A stretch of DNA of 5,688 nucleotides from Acidobacteriota bacterium. Its GTDB lineage: Bacteria > Acidobacteriota > Terriglobia > Terriglobales > Acidobacteriaceae. The stretch is from assembly GCA_025353435.1 (NCBI GenBank), contig JANXQR010000530.1, positions 1 to 5,688 of the forward strand. The letters run 5' to 3'. Every line of letters begins with the position of its first letter. Position 1 is the stretch's first letter. Under the pieces are notes generated by a model. That model did no database searches and was not told the DNA's origin. It was given only the letters and a program-made list of their open reading frames with translations. Both the position numbers and the translations under genes were made by a program. This document shows positions 1-5,688 of this stretch, one piece after another.

Positions 1-1326
1 TGGAAGTGGACCGGCCAGCCCTACGCTGACGCCCTGGTCAAGTCCGGCGACGTCATCTACGTTCAGTTGTCTGACACTATGGCGGGTAGCTCCCTCCGCG
101 CCGCCCTCGAGCAAGACTCCGGCGCGCAGGGCGCAATGATGGCCATCGACAACACCAATGGCGACGTGCTGGCCATGGTCGGCGGCCGCGACTACGCGCT
201 CTCCGTATTCAACCGTGCCACCCAGGCCGAGCGCCAGACCGGCTCAAGCTTCAAGCCCTATGTCTACACCGCCGCGATCGAAGACGGCTCCAGGCCCGAT
301 GACAAAATCGTCGACGGACCCGTCAGTTTCGGCAGCTACACACCGCACAACTACGAGAACGACTACAAGGGCACGATGACGTTGATCAACGCCTTTGCGG
401 AGTCGCGCAATATTCCCGCGCTAAAGCTCGCTGCGCATGTCGGCATTCACAAGGTCATCGATCTCGTACATCGGTTCGGCGTCACCTCGAACATCCCGGC
501 GTATCTGCCCGTCGCTCTCGGTGCTGCAGAAATCACCCTCGAGGAGCAGGTCGCCTCCTACTCCGTCTTCCCCAACGACGGCCTCCGCGTGCAACCGCGC
601 CTCGTTCGCAAGGTGTCGAACTCTGATGGCATCACGCTCTGGGAAGATCCGCCCGAGGTCAAGGAGGTCATTAGCCAGCAGACCGCGCGCACCATGATGA
701 CGTTCCTGCAGGCTGTGACCGCGCACGGCACCGGCGCCGCTGCCGCGCAGCTTAACCACCCGTTAGGCGGCAAAACCGGCACCACCAGCGACTACACCGA
801 CGCCTGGTTCCTCGGCTTCTCGCCCTCCGTCACATGCGGCGTCTGGGTTGGGTTTGACAGCCGCGAATCTCTCGGCGAAAAGGAAACCGGCGCCAAAGCC
901 GCTCTGCCCATCTGGATGGCGATCATGAAGCAGGCCATCGGAGGCAAAGACAACGAGCACTTCCTCGGCGACGACGGCACGGAGAAAACGCCGCTGCTAC
1001 AGGCGAGGTTGGAAGTGCCAGCCAAGCCCGGGATGCCTGCGAAGAGCACAGTTGCAATGGCCGAAACCGCAAAGCCCCGCATACCGAACGCATCGTTTCT
1101 GCCGTATCACTTTTCGCCGGCTCACAGTGCCGTTCCCACATCATCAGCTTTCACGAAAGCTCATGTTGTAGCGGCTCCGGCGAAGTCCGCACCCGCCCCC
1201 ATCGAGAGGCGCATCGTCGCGTCTCAGATCAAAACGTCGCTTCTGAACAAGCCGGCTCTTCCCTCCCCGGCTCACGACGTCAAGCCTCACGCGGAAGCCA
1301 AACACGCCATTCCTCAGGGCAACTAA
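1..1326 (+). CDS. Class A penicillin-binding protein (PBP1a-like), C-terminal transpeptidase part; 5' end outside window
   Basis: Cross-links peptidoglycan stem peptides in the periplasm. Frame 1 is open from the first base, so the 441 visible residues are the C-terminal part of a larger protein and the internal TTG at 67 is not a real start. The usual transpeptidase motifs occur in order: SSFK with nucleophile Ser82 and Lys85 (bases 244-255) in an RQTGSSFKPYVY context, SRN at 135-137 (bases 403-411), and KTG at 258-260 (bases 772-780) in GGKTGTTSDYTDAWF. The first ~40 residues resemble the linker before the transpeptidase domain of bifunctional PBPs, including the QGAMMAID strand. The N-terminal membrane anchor and glycosyltransferase domain are presumed upstream and are not visible. 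After about residue 330 comes a ~110-residue tail rich in Pro, Ala, Lys and His with no recognisable domain. The family is very secure; bifunctionality is inferred. Confidence 0.95.
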   Translation, partial: WKWTGQPYADALVKSGDVIYVQLSDTMAGSSLRAALEQDSGAQGAMMAIDNTNGDVLAMVGGRDYALSVFNRATQAERQTGSSFKPYVYTAAIEDGSRPDDKIVDGPVSFGSYTPHNYENDYKGTMTLINAFAESRNIPALKLAAHVGIHKVIDLVHRFGVTSNIPAYLPVALGAAEITLEEQVASYSVFPNDGLRVQPRLVRKVSNSDGITLWEDPPEVKEVISQQTARTMMTFLQAVTAHGTGAAAAQLNHPLGGKTGTTSDYTDAWFLGFSPSVTCGVWVGFDSRESLGEKETGAKAALPIWMAIMKQAIGGKDNEHFLGDDGTEKTPLLQARLEVPAKPGMPAKSTVAMAETAKPRIPNASFLPYHFSPAHSAVPTSSAFTKAHVVAAPAKSAPAPIERRIVASQIKTSLLNKPALPSPAHDVKPHAEAKHAIPQGN

Positions 1327-1335
1327 CTTTCGGAC

Positions 1336-2277
1336 TTACCTGGCAACCAATCGAAAATACCGCTTCGCCCGATCCACATCGTTGAGTATCTGCGCCTTCA
1401 GCAATTCCACTGTCGAATACTTCTCTTCATCGCGCAGCCTCATCAGAAACTCATGCTCCAGCGGTGTCGTCTCATCCATCTCCACCGGCTCGAAGTTAAG
1501 AATGTGCGTCTCCACGCTGAATCCAGCGTCCGTAAATGTGGGCCGATTCCCCACGCTTGTCACCGCCTCAAAACACCGTTCCCGAATCGTCAGCCGCGTT
1601 ACGTAAATCCCAAATCCCGGCAGCACTCCGCCATATTCCGCAAGGTTCACCGTCGGCACCAACAGCCGTGCACCCACGCCTCTGTCCCGCTTCTGCGTCG
1701 ATCGCACTGCAAACGGCCGCCCCAGCATCCATCGCGCGCGCTTCACATCGCCAATAGCCACCGCCGCACGCGTCGCCGAGCTCGATACCTCCAGCCCGCG
1801 CACATGCACGGCCTCATGCACGGTAAGGCCAAACCCAAACTCCGCGCCAAGCTCAGCCAGTTCGCGAACGCCCGCCTCGGCCTTGTGCCCGCAGCGGAAG
1901 TTCCCGCCCTCATGCAACCCGCGCACGCCGAGCGCATCCACCAGCACCGTCTGCACAAACTCGCGTGCCGTTAGCCGCGCCAGCGCCTCGTCAAAGCGCA
2001 GCACCACAATCGCATCCAAGCCCGTTGCCGCAAGCAGGCTCAGCCGATGCTCCATCGGCGTCAACAATCCCGGCGCTTCCGCCGGCCTCAGAAATTTATC
2101 TGGATGCGGATCGAACGTTATTGCCACGGCGCGCATCCCGCGCCCGCGCGCCTCTGTCACCATCGCGCTCAGAATTTTTTGGTGTCCGCGGTGCACGCCG
2201 TCGAAGTTTCCAATCGCAGCCACTGACGGACCAAACCCCGCCGGTACCTCCGCGATCCCGCGATAGATCACACTCAT
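1336..2277 (-). CDS. ribF: Bifunctional riboflavin kinase / FAD synthetase
   Basis: Converts riboflavin to FMN with ATP and adenylates FMN to FAD in the cytoplasm. The protein has 313 residues, the normal length for the family. The N-terminal FAD synthetase (nucleotidyltransferase) half shows GNFDGVHRGH at 23-32, TFDPHP at 54-59, an NFRCGHK loop near 126-132 and VSSSATR at 164-170. The C-terminal riboflavin kinase half shows PTVN at 208-211, VGNRPTF at 242-248 and VETHIL at 255-260, where Glu256 is the probable catalytic base. It ends with an LKAQILNDV helix. The kinase glycine loop is unusual: RDRGVGARLLVPTVNL rather than the common GRGRxxGFPTAN. ATG at 2277 overlaps the stop of the upstream MBL gene as ATGA, and no strong Shine-Dalgarno precedes it, so translational coupling is likely. 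It is the last gene of the block and converges with the PBP gene 9 bases away. Confidence 0.96.
   Translation of the reverse strand: MSVIYRGIAEVPAGFGPSVAAIGNFDGVHRGHQKILSAMVTEARGRGMRAVAITFDPHPDKFLRPAEAPGLLTPMEHRLSLLAATGLDAIVVLRFDEALARLTAREFVQTVLVDALGVRGLHEGGNFRCGHKAEAGVRELAELGAEFGFGLTVHEAVHVRGLEVSSSATRAAVAIGDVKRARWMLGRPFAVRSTQKRDRGVGARLLVPTVNLAEYGGVLPGFGIYVTRLTIRERCFEAVTSVGNRPTFTDAGFSVETHILNFEPVEMDETTPLEHEFLMRLRDEEKYSTVELLKAQILNDVDRAKRYFRLVAR
2274..2277 (-). other. ATGA stop/start overlap joining the MBL gene and ribF
   Basis: The minus strand reads ATGA: the TGA ends the MBL gene and the ATG begins ribF. The geometry suggests reinitiation by the same ribosomes and supports co-transcription of the two genes. 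Confidence 0.85.
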
Positions 2278-3101
2278 GACGAGCTACCCGCAACGCTCTC
2301 CACCGCATCGGGCAGCCGCACCGCCACCTCGAGCCCGTCGTAGCCCATCGCCACACCCTCCGGCAAAATACGGTTGGTCTCCTCGTGCCCCAGCTCGTGC
2401 GCAATGTGCGTCAACCAAGTCTTATGCGCGCCAATCCGCTTGGCCCATCCAAGCGCCTGCTCCAGCGTGGCGTGGCTGGGATGCGGCTTGTGCCGCAACG
2501 CCGGCAGAACCAGCGTTTCCAGCCCATGCAGCAGTGCAAAGCTTGACTCCGGAATCGCGCTCACGTCCGTGAGATATGCCATATCGCCAAAGCGGAACCC
2601 CGACACGTCCATCTCGCCATGCAGCACCGGCACGCGCACAAAATCCACCCCGTGCACCCGCGTCACGTCGCCCAGTGGCTGCATCTCCACGCGAGCCCTG
2701 TTGATATAAGTTGCCGACGGCGCAAACGTGTAGTCGTAGATCCGCTCCAGCACCGCCGCCGTCTCCGCCGACGCAAATAGCGGTATCGGCCCGCCGCTGC
2801 GAAACGCCACAAAGCTCAGCGGCCGAAGATCGTCCATTCCAAAAATATGATCGGCATGCGAGTGGGTATAGAACACAGCGTCGACATGGGTGAGTTGGGC
2901 GCGTAACGCCTGTTCGCGAAAATCCGGGCCGGTGTCGATCACGACCACGCGCTCAAGCTCGCCAGTCGTCCACCGCACCACGATTGATGGCCGCAGCCGC
3001 CGGTCCCGCGGATCAGGCGACGTGCATACCGCACACCCGCAACCCAGCGTGGGCACCCCCATCGAGGTGCCCGTTCCCAGAAATGTAACCTTGCCTTCCA
3101 T
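2274..3101 (-). CDS. PhnP-like MBL-fold metallo-hydrolase (probable cyclic phosphodiesterase type)
   Basis: A 275-residue metallo-beta-lactamase-fold hydrolase, presumably cytoplasmic with two metal ions at the active site. It opens with FLGTGTSMGVP (7-17), followed by GCGCAVC, placing cysteines at 21, 23 and 26. E. coli PhnP carries a structural zinc site on a similar Cys triplet. The metal-binding motif HSHADH is at 80-85 and is followed by GMDDLRP (88-94), a hallmark of the PhnP branch. Further ligand candidates are His161 in VLHGE, Asp179 in LTDVS and His232 in LTHIAHE. PhnP cleaves 5-phosphoribosyl 1,2-cyclic phosphate in C-P lyase pathways, but no phn genes are near, so the real substrate is unknown. 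RNase Z and lipoate/octanoyl-type relatives are less likely given the DDLRP and Cys features. ATG at 3101 has no clear Shine-Dalgarno. The 3' end overlaps ribF by four bases. Confidence 0.9.
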   Translation of the reverse strand: MEGKVTFLGTGTSMGVPTLGCGCAVCTSPDPRDRRLRPSIVVRWTTGELERVVVIDTGPDFREQALRAQLTHVDAVFYTHSHADHIFGMDDLRPLSFVAFRSGGPIPLFASAETAAVLERIYDYTFAPSATYINRARVEMQPLGDVTRVHGVDFVRVPVLHGEMDVSGFRFGDMAYLTDVSAIPESSFALLHGLETLVLPALRHKPHPSHATLEQALGWAKRIGAHKTWLTHIAHELGHEETNRILPEGVAMGYDGLEVAVRLPDAVESVAGSSS

Positions 3102-3106
3102 CGCTG

Positions 3107-3133
3107 TCAGCGCGTCACTTTCAGTGCGTCACT
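3107..3133. repeat. Two-copy direct repeat, 14-base period, upstream of the MBL gene
   Basis: TCAGCGCGTCACT (3107-3119) is repeated as TCAGTGCGTCACT (3121-3133), with one mismatch and one base between. Read on the transcribed minus strand, the units are AGTGACGCACTGA and AGTGACGCGCTGA. Each could form a tiny hairpin, AGUG pairing with CACU or, through a wobble pair, with CGCU. The repeats fill most of the 47-base DUF1844-MBL gap and lie where a Shine-Dalgarno would normally be. Confidence 0.7.
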
Positions 3134-3148
3134 ACTAGTGCATTGCCC

Positions 3149-3757
3149 TCAGCGCTTGCCGGGCTTGGTCGGCGGGACAGGCGGAACGCCCGGCATCGTG
3201 ATCATGTTCGTCAGTTCGAGGAACGCCATCCGCGCTTCAAACAGCACCGCCTGCAGCATGCGATCCTCGGTCGGCGACAGATTCCCCTTGGTCTTCTCCG
3301 CCAGCACTCCCAGCAAATCCACCGTCTGCTTGGCGCCCAGAATGTCTACCCGCGGCCGCTGACCTTCCTGCGTGCCCGCACCCATCTGAATCATCGCCGA
3401 CACATAAAACTGCTGCACCAGCGCATCGAATGTCACCGGCGGCTGAGGTCCTGCAGCCGGGTTCTGGGCCCGCACCAGGTCCTCGAGCCGTTGCGACGAA
3501 GCATCATACGCGGACTTCTGCTCGCGGCTCTCTTCAACCGTCGGAGGCGGCGGCATCGGCACAAAGCCGTCCGGTTCGCCCTCCGCAACTTCCGGCTCTG
3601 ACGTCACCAGCTGCGGCCCGCGCGCCGGTTCCGGCGCAGCCTCAACAGCCGTCGCCGCAACAGGCACTTGCGTCGCCGCACTCTCCGTCGCCCGTTCCTC
3701 TTCCTCGGCCTTGTACTTGCGGCGATCAATCACTTCAAACTTCGGGGTATCGCTCAT
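3149..3757 (-). CDS. DUF1844 domain protein of unknown function
   Basis: A 202-residue protein with no known biochemical role. It starts with a short basic motif, FEVIDRRKY (7-15), seen at the start of other DUF1844 proteins. Residues ~16-105 are an acidic, Ala/Pro/Glu-rich linker, including a PMPPPPTVEE stretch, that is probably disordered. The DUF1844 helical core lies at ~108-185: FDALVQQFYVSAMIQMG, then VDILGAKQTVDLLGVLAEKT and the signature KTKGNL (155-160), followed by a last helix with EDRMLQAVLFEARMAFLEL. A short Pro/Lys tail follows. There is no signal peptide or membrane segment, so it is probably cytoplasmic. ATG at 3757 is supported by the purine-rich AGGGAACGGAG just upstream. 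It lies 30 bases after ygfZ and 47 before the MBL gene on the same strand, which places it in their operon. The function cannot be inferred from sequence alone. Confidence 0.88.
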   Translation of the reverse strand: MSDTPKFEVIDRRKYKAEEEERATESAATQVPVAATAVEAAPEPARGPQLVTSEPEVAEGEPDGFVPMPPPPTVEESREQKSAYDASSQRLEDLVRAQNPAAGPQPPVTFDALVQQFYVSAMIQMGAGTQEGQRPRVDILGAKQTVDLLGVLAEKTKGNLSPTEDRMLQAVLFEARMAFLELTNMITMPGVPPVPPTKPGKR

Positions 3758-3771
3758 GGTCTCCGTTCCCT
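3757..3771 (-). promoter_or_regulatory. Ribosome binding region of the DUF1844 gene
   Basis: On the minus strand the bases before the ATG read AGGGAACGGAGACC. Either AGGGA (nine bases from the ATG) or GGAG (three bases away) could pair with 16S rRNA. The former has the more usual spacing. This is the only clear Shine-Dalgarno among the minus-strand genes and it fixes the start at 3757. Confidence 0.5.
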
Positions 3772-3787
3772 GCTTCTTCCCAACTGT

Positions 3788-4882
3788 TCAAAACGCCGGC
3801 GGCCCGCTCCTCAGCCTTGCTGTACCGGCTGCATCGCCCGCTCCATAAGTCAACGGCCCGTTCTTCACCTCGGCCTCGCCGCGCACCATGCCCAGCGCAA
3901 ACCGTCTCGCTCCCGATGCCAGCTGCAACTCCGCGGCGCTCGTCACATTGCCTGCCGCCGCGCCATCAACCATCAATGCCGCACCCACAGGCGGCAAAGC
4001 TCCATCAAGTTCAAGCGACCGCAAATGCCGATGCACATTCCCGCGCGACCGGATCCGTTCCACAATCTCCTGCCCCAGGTAGCAGCCCTTATCAAAATGC
4101 AGCGACCGCATCTGCGACGTCTCTTGCGGGAGGTCGCGCTCCATCATGTCAACGCCGTACAGCGGCATTCCCTGCGCCACCCGGAACGCCTCCACGGCCG
4201 CGCAACCCACCGGCACCGCGCCACCTGTCATCAGAAATTTCCACATCTTGGACATCGAATGGTGCGAGGTCCAGATCTCGTAGTCCTCGCCCACCTCCGA
4301 ATATCCGCGCCGCACTCGCAGGCTCATCCCATTAAACTCCGCCCGCGCGTGCATCATCGGCCCAGGCTGTACGGGCAGCCCCAGCCGGCCCAGCACTTCA
4401 CCCGCTTTCGGACCGGTCAGCCCCAGCGCCGTTTCTTCTTCGCGCGTAGCCAACTCCACATCGTCCATAATGATGAACCGCTCGAAATGCGTCAGCAGCC
4501 GGTCCAACTGGTCTACTGCAATCTCCAACTCCAGCGTGTCGCCCTTCCGCCACACCGCCAGGTCACCCTGGATGCGCCCCTGCGCATTCAGCACCAGGTT
4601 CCAAGCCCCGGCATTCCCTGCCAGGTCGTTCACGGTGTTCGTCACCATCCCGCTCAGCCAGCGGAAACGGTCCTCGCCTCGCACCTTGACCCGCCGCAGC
4701 CAGCCCAGATCATGCACCGCCGCCCCATAAACCAGAGCCTCTGTTTCCACCGGCCGTGCGTCCAACTCACGTGGGGTTATCACCCCGCGATAAACTGTCG
4801 TCTCCGGCTGTGTTTCTCCGGATGCAAGCCACGCGGTCAGTGGAGTGGCGATGGGGGAAGCGGCAAGAGCGATATCGGCCAT
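3788..4882 (-). CDS. ygfZ: YgfZ/GcvT-family folate-binding protein (Fe-S enzyme maintenance)
   Basis: A 364-residue member of the YgfZ/IBA57 family, related to the glycine-cleavage T protein. In E. coli, YgfZ uses tetrahydrofolate to help assemble or repair certain iron-sulfur enzymes, such as the tRNA-modifying MiaB. The diagnostic motif KGCYLGQE is at 265-272 with the invariant Cys267, followed by VERIRSRGNVHRHLR. The N-terminal folate-binding part is recognisable from VYGAAVHDLGWLRRVKVRGEDRFRW and SGMVTNTV. The C-terminal part has a beta-barrel-like stretch with FALGMVRGE. Length is somewhat above E. coli YgfZ. The ATG at 4882 is the best start, since conserved sequence begins soon after, but no Shine-Dalgarno is visible before it. 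It is the first gene of the minus-strand block and lies about 55 bases downstream of a TATAAT box. A true glycine-cleavage aminomethyltransferase is excluded by the KGCYxGQE motif. Confidence 0.94.
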   Translation of the reverse strand: MADIALAASPIATPLTAWLASGETQPETTVYRGVITPRELDARPVETEALVYGAAVHDLGWLRRVKVRGEDRFRWLSGMVTNTVNDLAGNAGAWNLVLNAQGRIQGDLAVWRKGDTLELEIAVDQLDRLLTHFERFIIMDDVELATREEETALGLTGPKAGEVLGRLGLPVQPGPMMHARAEFNGMSLRVRRGYSEVGEDYEIWTSHHSMSKMWKFLMTGGAVPVGCAAVEAFRVAQGMPLYGVDMMERDLPQETSQMRSLHFDKGCYLGQEIVERIRSRGNVHRHLRSLELDGALPPVGAALMVDGAAAGNVTSAAELQLASGARRFALGMVRGEAEVKNGPLTYGAGDAAGTARLRSGPPAF

Positions 4883-5009
4883 GGGAAGGTTTGGGCAGCT
4901 GGGAAGCGAATATTTCCGCGCATCTCCCGGATCGCCGCATTTTAATTATAGCCTTCAGAGCATGGTTGGCGCGTTCGTGCCCGGTTATATGAAAGAGTAA
5001 GGAGATCAG
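4883..5009. other. Divergent intergenic region between ygfZ and the metallopeptidase gene
   Basis: These 127 bases must carry the start signals for both directions. The centre (4938-4950) is AT-rich and contains the minus-strand TATAAT. On the plus strand, TTATAT at 4985-4990 is a possible -10 for the metallopeptidase gene, but it lies only about 20 bases from the ATG and has no good -35. I see no clear operator palindrome, riboswitch or small ORF here. Confidence 0.6.
4945..4950 (-). promoter_or_regulatory. Candidate -10 box (TATAAT) for the ygfZ operon
   Basis: The minus strand reads GGCTATAATTAAAATG, an exact match to the sigma-70 type -10 consensus in an AT-rich patch within GC-rich DNA. 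The distance to the ygfZ ATG would give a leader of roughly 55-60 bases. The corresponding -35 position (near 4968-4973) reads about CGCGCC, which is far from TTGACA. The promoter call therefore rests on the -10 alone. Confidence 0.45.
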
Positions 5010-5012
5010 ATG
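5000..5012 (+). promoter_or_regulatory. Shine-Dalgarno and start codon of the metallopeptidase gene
   Basis: AAGGAGATCAGATG places GGAG five bases before the ATG. It decides the start, because translation from this ATG immediately gives a basic n-region and hydrophobic core of a signal peptide. Confidence 0.75.
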
Positions 5013-5688
5013 ATAAAGAAGTTCAACCCACTCCGCGCCATCATGACAGCGGTCTTATCCGCCGTCCTGGCCGCCTCATGCGCCCTCGCCGCGCAGCCGT
5101 CCCCCGCCCCTGATCCCCAGACTCCCGCGCCCGGCGCCGGCGAAAAATCCCCCAAGACCCCCCCTACCAAAATCACCCCCGAGCAGGCCAAGCAGCTTTT
5201 CGCCCTCGTCGACGAGCTCATGAAATTCTCCTCGCAGGAGACCGGCCTCCCCATCAAAAGCGACATCAAGCGCCAGCTCACCAGCCGCGACGAAGTAGAA
5301 AAATTTCTCAAAGAAAAATTCGCGGAAGACGAAGGTGCAAAACGCCTCCAGCGCGGAGAAATTGTCCTCAAAAAATTCGGCCTCCTCGATCACGACTTCG
5401 ACCTCAAACCCTTCCTCCTCATCCTCCTGACCGAGCAGATCGAAGCCTATTACGACTCCAAAACCAAGACCATCAACATGCTCGACTGGATCAACATCGA
5501 CGAGCAAAAATCCGTCCTCGCCCACGAACTCACCCACGCCCTTCAGGACCAACACGTCGACCTCGAAAAGTGGAGCGACCAAACACCTTCAGACGTCTCC
5601 ACCACCTATCGCGAGGACATCGATCACCTCGCCAAAGACGAGATGGACACCGCGCGCGATGCCGTTGTCGAAGGCCAGGCCACCGCCG
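5010..5688 (+). CDS. Probable exported zinc metallopeptidase (HELTH), 3' end outside window
   Basis: The frame is open from ATG 5010 to the right edge, giving 226 visible residues with no stop. GGAG at 5001-5004, five bases before the ATG, supports the start. Residues 1-28 form a signal peptide: MIKK, a hydrophobic stretch to about 22, then ASCALAA. Cleavage is plausible after ALA or AA, while Cys24 offers a weak lipobox alternative. A Pro-rich low-complexity linker (~29-52) precedes a helical, charged domain. The zinc motif HELTH is at 172-176 (bases 5523-5537), continuing ALQDQHVDL, with a preceding IEAYYDSKTKTINML strand. Glu221 in VVEGQAT is a candidate third zinc ligand, as in gluzincin-like families. 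I recognise the HELTHALQDQ type from uncharacterised bacterial proteins but cannot name a characterised homologue. The substrate is unknown. It is transcribed divergently from ygfZ. Confidence 0.85.
   Translation, partial: MIKKFNPLRAIMTAVLSAVLAASCALAAQPSPAPDPQTPAPGAGEKSPKTPPTKITPEQAKQLFALVDELMKFSSQETGLPIKSDIKRQLTSRDEVEKFLKEKFAEDEGAKRLQRGEIVLKKFGLLDHDFDLKPFLLILLTEQIEAYYDSKTKTINMLDWINIDEQKSVLAHELTHALQDQHVDLEKWSDQTPSDVSTTYREDIDHLAKDEMDTARDAVVEGQATA

Noticed and set aside
67..69. TTG at 67 as the start of the PBP gene
   Set aside because: The frame is open to base 1 and the preceding residues (GDVIYVQ and upstream) fit the linker of class A PBPs, so the gene begins outside the window.
3430..4335. 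301-residue open frame on the plus strand
   Set aside because: It spans two clear minus-strand genes, and its Ala/Pro/Ser/Arg composition is typical of antisense translation in GC-rich DNA.
3668..4945. 425-residue open frame on the plus strand
   Set aside because: It lies opposite ygfZ. Its translation is rich in Arg, His, Pro and Gln with no domain, while the minus strand encodes a well-conserved YgfZ with KGCYLGQE.
4966..4990. TTGGCG and TTATAT as a plus-strand promoter pair
   Set aside because: The spacer is only 13 bases, too short for a standard sigma-70 promoter, so no promoter is called from it.
5061..5090. Lipoprotein signal at ASC (Cys24) of the metallopeptidase
   Set aside because: The residue at -3 is Ala rather than the usual Leu, and a normal signal peptidase I site (ALA-AQ) follows directly. 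Kept only as an alternative.
5076..5582. 168-residue open frame on the minus strand at the right end
   Set aside because: It is antisense to the metallopeptidase; its Glu/Phe/Val/Gly-rich translation simply mirrors CTC, GAA and AAA codons. The plus strand has a Shine-Dalgarno, signal peptide and HELTH motif.
1..5688. CRISPR array, tRNA, rRNA, insertion sequence or phage/defence module
   Set aside because: No regularly spaced repeats, cloverleaf-like sequences, transposase motifs or terminal inverted repeats were seen; coding sequence accounts for nearly all of the window.

Overview
The window looks like a chromosomal housekeeping stretch of a GC-rich Gram-negative bacterium, most likely an Acidobacteriota (Terriglobia-type) genome. 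That placement is inference from protein style: a RibF whose riboflavin kinase half carries a VPTxNL motif in place of GFPTAN, a DUF1844 protein, a PhnP-like metallo-hydrolase outside any phosphonate cluster, and a HELTHALQDQ-type exported metallopeptidase. No marker gene settles it.

Layout. Bases 1-1326 (+) are the 3' part of a class A penicillin-binding protein: the transpeptidase domain with all three active-site motifs, then a long Pro/Ala/Lys-rich tail. It converges with a four-gene minus-strand block, with only 9 bases between the stop codons. Read in the direction of transcription the block is ygfZ (4882-3788), a DUF1844 protein (3757-3149), a PhnP-like MBL-fold hydrolase (3101-2274) and ribF (2277-1336). 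Gaps are 30 and 47 bases, then a 4-base ATGA stop/start overlap, so this is very probably one operon. A 127-base divergent intergenic region (4883-5009) holds a perfect TATAAT on the minus strand and a good Shine-Dalgarno on the plus strand. The plus-strand gene from 5010 runs off the right edge; it encodes a probable exported zinc metallopeptidase with an HELTH motif.

How the genes relate. RibF makes FMN and FAD. YgfZ is a folate-binding, GcvT-like protein linked to maintenance of iron-sulfur enzymes. The MBL hydrolase may act on a cyclic nucleotide or sugar phosphate. DUF1844 has no known role. The operon therefore reads as cofactor and metabolite-repair housekeeping, with one uncharacterised member. 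The flanking plus-strand genes concern the cell envelope.

I found no mobile element, CRISPR array, tRNA, rRNA or defence system. The least ordinary items are the edge-truncated metallopeptidase, the unexplained operon partnership, and a 14-base-period duplication immediately upstream of the hydrolase gene, where a ribosome binding site would be expected.
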